Positions 34,304 through 38,244 of a stretch of 38,244 nt of DNA are shown piece by piece. Source of the DNA: Acidobacteriota bacterium (GTDB taxonomy: Bacteria; Acidobacteriota; Vicinamibacteria; Vicinamibacterales; UBA8438); contig PAUN01000036.1 in NCBI GenBank assembly GCA_002712885.1, forward strand, positions 20,642 through 58,885. The letters run 5' to 3'. Every line of letters starts with the position of its first letter. Positions within the stretch are counted from its first letter, which is position 1. The notes beneath the pieces were generated by a model. It was not told the origin of the DNA, made no database searches, and saw nothing but the letters and a program-made list of their open reading frames with translations. The translations under genes and the position numbers were made by a program.

Positions 34304-34834
34304 CCCGATGATGGTCAGCGGTTTGCCGTTGACCCTGAGGGTCTCTCCAAGAATGTCTGGGCGCCTGCCCTCCCGCTCCCAGAACGCGTAGCTCACGATG
34401 GCCACGGGGAGATTGGCGCCGGGCTGCTCCTCCTCAGGCGTAAACGCCCGGCCGACCGCCAGCGGTGCTCCGAACGTCTCGAAGTAGTTCGCGGTCACGC
34501 TGTCGGCGAACACCCGTCGCATGACCTCGCCGTCACCCACTCCCACCAGGCTGACGTTGTGCGCCGCGACGCGGCTGAACCCGTCGACCTGGTTCCTCAG
34601 GTCTTGATAGTTCGGGTAGGAGAACGCGCGAAACCCGCCCGGCGGAGTCGTCCTCTCGACATAGATCCCCGCGGGCTGACCGGGCCGGTCGATCGGTAGC
34701 GGCTTCAGCAGCAGCGCGTTGATGACGCTGAAGATGGCACTGTTGGCCCCGATCCCGAGCACGAGGATCGCCACCGCGCTGAATCCTCAGTGCTTGGCAA
34801 GCACCCGCACGCCGTATCGGAGGTCAGAGAACAT
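34304..34834 (-). pseudogene. 5' fragment of an ADOP-type orphan permease with early stop
   Basis: The ATG at 34834 has GGGAGG upstream, and the product begins MFSDLRYGVRVLAKH, the normal start of this permease family. A TGA at 34787-34789 then interrupts the frame. The same frame resumes GFSAVAILVLGIGANSAIFS then VINALLLKPLPI, which is helix 1, and continues with a MacB-like periplasmic domain (FSYPNYQDLRNQVDGFSRVA, ADSVTANYFETFGAPLAVGR, GETLRVNGKPLTIIGMA). Helix 1 lacks two residues compared with the usual [10 protein letters not shown]. At about 34304 the permease ends mid-domain and a hydrolase fragment begins. Deletion between two neighbouring genes is the simplest explanation. Confidence 0.7.
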
Positions 34835-34926
34835 GGTCACTCCCTCCCGACGGTTGGACTGGGAGAAAAGTTTCGGTGTCGCGCACCCGGGTGAACGCGG
34901 AACACCGGGATTCCGACACGAGGCTA

Positions 34927-36780
34927 CTATCGACTCAAGACGTCGTCGATCGACGACACCGAAATCGGGTGGTAGCCCGGCCTGGCACGGTCGTAGATGG
35001 CTTCTGCTCGTGCCCGTCCGTCTGTCGTCTTGACGAGCTCGTCGTAGAGCGGTTTGATCAGTTTCCGGCGACCGATTTCGATCAGATACGACTCGAGCCG
35101 CGGGTAGGCCGGCGCGTAGTGATTCCGGATGGCGGTCAACAGCCAGAGGTGGGCCACCTCGGAGTTGCCGGCCTGGGTGAACCCGAAAGCGTCATCCAAT
35201 TCCCGCATCTGGTCGGCCGTCAAGGTGTCGGGCACCGACGTGAGGAATTGCAGCCATTCCTGGGTGGTCCAGGGGGCCGTGTCGAGGGCCCCGGCTGTGA
35301 CCTCACCGCCGGCCCAGCGCGCCGCCTGCACCGCCACTCGAGTCAGGGCGTCGGACTCCGCCAGGGGTGCATTGGCTGGCAAGCCCGGCTCTTCGAGCCA
35401 GCTATCGAGCTGCAGCGCATCGACCACACCGGTCTCGACCTCCGACAACAGCTGGTCCTCGAGGTAGACGACGAAGTCGCCGGTCGTGATGCTGCGAAAC
35501 GCGAAGTGATCGAAGTACGCGCGAAGGAAGCTGTCGAAACGCGCTCGACCGACCGTGTTCTCGAGCAACCGCAGCAGGAGTTCGCCCTTGAGATACGGTA
35601 CCTGGGTCATCCCATCGTCCGGGTCGCGCCCGCTCAGGTCTACGTGCAGAATCTGATCGGGGGATTCCAGCCGCGCCAACTCCTCGGCCAGTGTCGCACG
35701 GTCGAGCGTCGCTTCCATATCGACACGGGCCCGACCGAACACCTCCTCCAGGATGCGCCGTTCGAGATATACGGTGAACCCCTCGTTCAACCAGAAGTCG
35801 CGCCAGGTGGCGTTCGTCACCAGGTTGCCCGACCAGGAGTGCGCCAGCTCGTGCGCCACCAGCACCACTAGACTCTTGTCGCCCGCGATGATGGTCGGTG
35901 TCGCGAACGTCAGACGCGGGTTCTCCATCCCGCCGAACGGAAAGCTGGGTGGCAGCACCAGCAGGTCATAGCGCTCCCAACGGTACGGCCCGTACAACCG
36001 CTCGGTGGCCGCCATCATCGCCTCCGTGTCCTCGAATTCGGCGGCGGCTGATTCAACGACCGACGGTTCCGCGTACACCCCGGTTCGCGAGCTCATAGCC
36101 CGGAACTGGAGATCACCGACCGCGAGCGCGATGAGATACGACGGAATCGGCTGCCGCATCTCGAACGTGAACTCGCCGGAAAGGGGGGCGTCGGCCTGGT
36201 TGGCGGCGCTCATGACCGCACGCAACGCAGATGGCGTCCGCACCGTGGCGCGATAGGTCACCCGCACCCCTGGCGAGTCTTGCAGAGGAATCCAACTTCG
36301 CGCGTGGATCGCCTGAGACTGCGTGAACATGAACGGGTGCTGCTTGCCGGCCGTCTGGCTGCACTCCAACCATTGCACACCCGAAGCATTCGGGCTCGTA
36401 GAGTAGGTCACTCTGACCGAGGTGGCGCCCGTCGACAGCGAGATCTCGAGCGGTGCCCCCAGGATAGGGTCGGCGTTGCCGAGAACGAACCTGGTTGACG
36501 ACCAGTTCTGTCCGTCATCCGTCAGGTGGACCGCCGCGACCGACAAGTCGCGTGTGTCGAGACGCAAGGTGTCGGCCGACTCTGACAGGCGCTCGATCTC
36601 CAACGTGGCGGTGCCGTCAAGAGCCCGACGGTCGAATCGGATGTCCCACTCCAGATCGAGATGACGCACCACCACTTCACCGGGATTGCCGTAGGAGTGG
36701 AGGTCGCGAGCGACCGGCTGGGGCATCTCGCCGGAGGACGCGGAGGAAGGCGAATCGGAAGCGGGGCGGTCACAGGCCAT
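34927..36780 (-). CDS. M1-family zinc aminopeptidase (LTA4 hydrolase-like)
   Basis: This 617-residue aminopeptidase releases N-terminal residues from peptides. The N-terminal beta domain runs to about 210. The substrate motif is GGMENP, preceded by VLPPSFPF. The zinc motif is HELAHSW followed by NEGF (HExxH, 18 residues, E). The helical C-terminal domain (about 490-600, with FLTSVPDTLTADQMRELDDA and LLTAIRNHYAPAYPRLESYL) is of the leukotriene A4 hydrolase C-terminal type. The start ATG at 36780 leaves MACDRPASDSPSSASS. Upstream in the same frame, after a TAG, the sequence reads LNRLSRVILAIANTFTMAC, which looks like a lipoprotein signal but has no ATG, GTG or TTG. Confidence 0.94.
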   Translation of the reverse strand: MACDRPASDSPSSASSGEMPQPVARDLHSYGNPGEVVVRHLDLEWDIRFDRRALDGTATLEIERLSESADTLRLDTRDLSVAAVHLTDDGQNWSSTRFVLGNADPILGAPLEISLSTGATSVRVTYSTSPNASGVQWLECSQTAGKQHPFMFTQSQAIHARSWIPLQDSPGVRVTYRATVRTPSALRAVMSAANQADAPLSGEFTFEMRQPIPSYLIALAVGDLQFRAMSSRTGVYAEPSVVESAAAEFEDTEAMMAATERLYGPYRWERYDLLVLPPSFPFGGMENPRLTFATPTIIAGDKSLVVLVAHELAHSWSGNLVTNATWRDFWLNEGFTVYLERRILEEVFGRARVDMEATLDRATLAEELARLESPDQILHVDLSGRDPDDGMTQVPYLKGELLLRLLENTVGRARFDSFLRAYFDHFAFRSITTGDFVVYLEDQLLSEVETGVVDALQLDSWLEEPGLPANAPLAESDALTRVAVQAARWAGGEVTAGALDTAPWTTQEWLQFLTSVPDTLTADQMRELDDAFGFTQAGNSEVAHLWLLTAIRNHYAPAYPRLESYLIEIGRRKLIKPLYDELVKTTDGRARAEAIYDRARPGYHPISVSSIDDVLSR

Positions 36781-37089
36781 GGTGAAAGTGTTGGCAATAG
36801 CCAGAATGACACGGCTGAGGCGGTTGAGCTATGCAGAAGTGACGAATCGACCGCGCGGGATGCTTATCGACGGAATCAAGACTGGCTCAAAACTGGCTCG
36901 GAACCGATGTCAGATCTGCTGGATGCCGTGGGTGAAGACGGAACGCTTCTGAATCAGGATAACAGAGGCCAAACGAGATACACTGAAGGGTCCGCGGTTC
37001 CGTGCCATCTGAATCAATAACAGCGGGCCGCGCATCTAACTAGACAGTGGCCGTAGGGTACGACGCAGGTAGCGGAAGGAGAACCAACG
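36781..37089. other. intergenic region between aminopeptidase and thioredoxin
   Basis: These 309 bp separate two divergent genes. I see no convincing gene. On the plus strand GGAAGGAG lies about 9 nt before the trxA start. GATACACT near 36978 could be a -10 element for trxA, but no matching -35 is clear. A short direct repeat ACTGGCTC occurs twice near 36885-36900. The 60 bp closest to 36780 contain the possible signal-peptide extension described under the aminopeptidase. Confidence 0.4.
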
Positions 37090-37434
37090 ATGGCCTCGGA
37101 ACACACGTTGACATTCACCGATGGGGATTTTGAACAGTCGGTCCTGAAGTCGGATACACCGGTTTTGGTTGATTTCTGGGCTGAGTGGTGCGGCCCCTGC
37201 CGCATGATCGCACCCGCCGTCGACGGGCTGGCGGACGAATACAAGGGCCGAGTCGCGGTGGGCAAGCTGAATATCGACGACAACCCCGACACACCGTCGA
37301 AGTACGGCGTCCGATCGATTCCAATGCTGCTCCTGTTCAAGGGCGGCGAGGTCGTCGAATCGTCGGTCGGTGTCACCGGGAAGGATCAACTGGCCGAACT
37401 GCTGGACAAGCATCTCGCGGCCGCCACCGCCTGA
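37090..37434 (+). CDS. trxA: thioredoxin
   Basis: This 114-residue cytosolic disulfide reductase has the full thioredoxin layout: [18 protein letters not shown] with the active site W33-C34-G35-P36-C37, the conserved internal aspartate in [24 protein letters not shown] with the cis-proline, and LLLFKGGEV. Its length is normal for TrxA. AAGGAG precedes the ATG at good spacing. It stands alone between two minus-strand genes and is followed by a long hairpin. Confidence 0.97.
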   Translation: MASEHTLTFTDGDFEQSVLKSDTPVLVDFWAEWCGPCRMIAPAVDGLADEYKGRVAVGKLNIDDNPDTPSKYGVRSIPMLLLFKGGEVVESSVGVTGKDQLAELLDKHLAAATA

Positions 37435-37449
37435 CAATCACGGGTCGGA

Positions 37450-37500
37450 GTATGCAGAACTGGCCCGCTCTCCGGTGGACAGCGGGCCAGTTCTGCATAC
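37450..37500 (+). terminator. 20-bp perfect-stem hairpin after trxA
   Basis: Positions 37450-37469 and 37481-37500 are perfect inverted complements (left arm begins GTATGCAGAACTGG) with an 11-nt loop. It starts 15 nt after the trxA stop and lies between convergent genes. No T-run follows on either strand, so termination may be rho-dependent or the hairpin may protect the 3' end. Part of it could also belong to the repeat that follows. Confidence 0.6.
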
Positions 37501-37519
37501 GGCGCCCGTGTGGCGGGGG

Positions 37520-37596
37520 CAGCAACCGATTCCTGCTGAGGCTTCACGCCCCGCGTGTGATGGACTGGCAAGGCGAAGGCGCGCGACAATGCGCAC
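37520..37596 (+). repeat. repeat copy C, stop-adjacent
   Basis: Positions 37538-37559 are identical over 22 bases to 23432-23453. A CAGCA/TGCTG stem (37520-37524, 37534-37538) precedes it. TGGCAAGGCG at 37564-37573 recurs in copy A at 11127-11136. The segment ends directly at the TAA (37597-37599, minus strand) of the metallo-hydrolase gene, the same placement as copy A. Confidence 0.55.
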
Positions 37597-38244
37597 TTAG
37601 AAGATGTCTAGGTCGTGTCCATAGACGACGTCGCCTTCGAAGCTGAGGCGCACCTGGTCGACCAGGGCCTCTTCCGTCTCACCACCTAGATGCAGCTGGT
37701 GGGTGAGAATCACCATCCCCACACCGGCTTGCGCCGCGATCTCGCCCACTTTCACGGCCGACGTGTGCATCGCGGCGTGGTACTGCTGTATCGCGGCATC
37801 ACGGCCCCGGAGCCCCTCGGCGCCATAGGCTTCGTGAATCAAGACGTCCGCACCCTCAGCGATGTCCGCTAGGCCGTCGAAGGGTCCGGTGTCGCCGGAC
37901 ATGACGACCGTGCGATCCGCCGTCATCAACTTGAAACCATACGCGTGGTCCCACGTCCCGTGCGGCACCGCGAACGCCTCGACACGCAGCACATCGTCGT
38001 CGTAAATCAGCCCCGGCTCCACCTCGTGCGTCTGCACGTCCAGCAGATCGCGACGCAACTGCTCGGGACCCTCGACTCGGGCGCGAATGTCTTCCCGATA
38101 CGCCTCCAGCAACGCCGTCGTCATCGCCTCGAGGCCGGGCGGTCCATACGTGCGCAGCGGTTCGGACCGCCCGAGTACCCACGGCGACAGGATCAGGTCC
38201 GGATAGCCAAGCGTGTGGTCCGAGTGCAGGTGGGTGAAGAAGGC
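37597..38244 (-). CDS. metallo-beta-lactamase-fold hydrolase (5' end outside window)
   Basis: This is a zinc hydrolase of the metallo-beta-lactamase superfamily, in the ribonuclease Z/arylsulfatase-like group. The frame is open to the window edge and about 215 residues are visible. The metal motif HLHSDH (HxHxDH) lies at the edge (FFTHLHSDHTLGYPD), a further aspartate is in VVMSGDTGPFDGL, and a final histidine is in VILTHQLHL. VEAFAVPHGTWDHAYGFKL supplies the strand and histidine typical of RNase Z-like members. An ATG at 38124 exists but would remove the zinc motif, so it is not the start. The substrate is unknown; the group includes phosphodiesterases and sulfatases. Confidence 0.88.
   Translation of the reverse strand, partial: AFFTHLHSDHTLGYPDLILSPWVLGRSEPLRTYGPPGLEAMTTALLEAYREDIRARVEGPEQLRRDLLDVQTHEVEPGLIYDDDVLRVEAFAVPHGTWDHAYGFKLMTADRTVVMSGDTGPFDGLADIAEGADVLIHEAYGAEGLRGRDAAIQQYHAAMHTSAVKVGEIAAQAGVGMVILTHQLHLGGETEEALVDQVRLSFEGDVVYGHDLDIF

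Noticed and set aside
1-38244. tRNA, rRNA, CRISPR array, integrase, prophage or toxin-antitoxin loci
   Set aside because: None seen by eye on either strand; a covariance-model scan was not possible, so small RNAs may be missed.

Overview
The window is GC-rich, gene-dense bacterial DNA. It most resembles Acidobacteriota, perhaps the Vicinamibacteria. The clues are two FtsX/MacB-type orphan permeases of the acidobacterial duplicated orphan permease (ADOP) kind (one intact, one broken), a cytochrome c-PQQ dehydrogenase, several secreted peptidases and many short genes read from both strands. The taxonomic placement is inferred from gene content, not from a marker gene. I saw no tRNA, rRNA, CRISPR array, integrase or transposase.

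Layout. 1-2532 (-): an MFS transporter cut by the window edge, preceded by a secreted M28 peptidase. 2701-3053: a degraded PEGA-repeat fragment. 3122-5946 (+): an orphan permease with a near-leaderless promoter, then a small membrane protein. 6178-8408 (-): a methyltransferase, a small integral membrane protein, a 34-residue leader-like peptide and a Tat-exported DapA-fold protein. 8851-12143 (-): a PQQ dehydrogenase and a tandem NTF2-like protein, separated by a large palindromic repeat. 12382-20581 (+): a complete eight-gene moxR/Bat operon, the clearest functional unit here, nearly all of it translationally coupled. 20585-23063: a small secreted protein, a uridine kinase and an aminotransferase. 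23143-23460: a truncated RnfD/UnbU-like pseudogene next to repeats. 23538-26235 (-): a beta-lactamase-fold hydrolase and a lipoprotein. 26371-29226 (+): a double-length M16 peptidase. 29290-29960: an outer-membrane-protein pseudogene. 30050-32611 (+): a large divergent transketolase-like enzyme. 32621-33917: a DedA/VTT protein and two small genes. 33895-34834 (-): a composite pseudogene joining an orphan permease to a hydrolase tail. 34927-36780 (-): an M1 aminopeptidase. 37090-37434 (+): thioredoxin. 37597-38244 (-): a metallo-beta-lactamase-fold hydrolase cut by the window edge.

How the genes fit together. MoxR ATPase, DUF58 protein, two von Willebrand A proteins, BatD-like proteins and TPR proteins form one operon thought to build or remodel an envelope-associated complex. 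The M28, M16 and M1 peptidases, the hydrolase and the PQQ dehydrogenase fit a heterotroph that degrades peptides and oxidises alcohols or sugars in the periplasm.

Six stretches are decayed or chimeric gene remnants, and three places carry related GC-rich palindromic repeats that sit next to stop codons or gene remnants. No region is clearly a new defence or mobile system. The most unusual items are the transketolase-like enzyme with altered cofactor residues, the Tat-exported DapA-fold protein lacking its catalytic tyrosine, the stop-adjacent repeat family and the coupled leader peptide.
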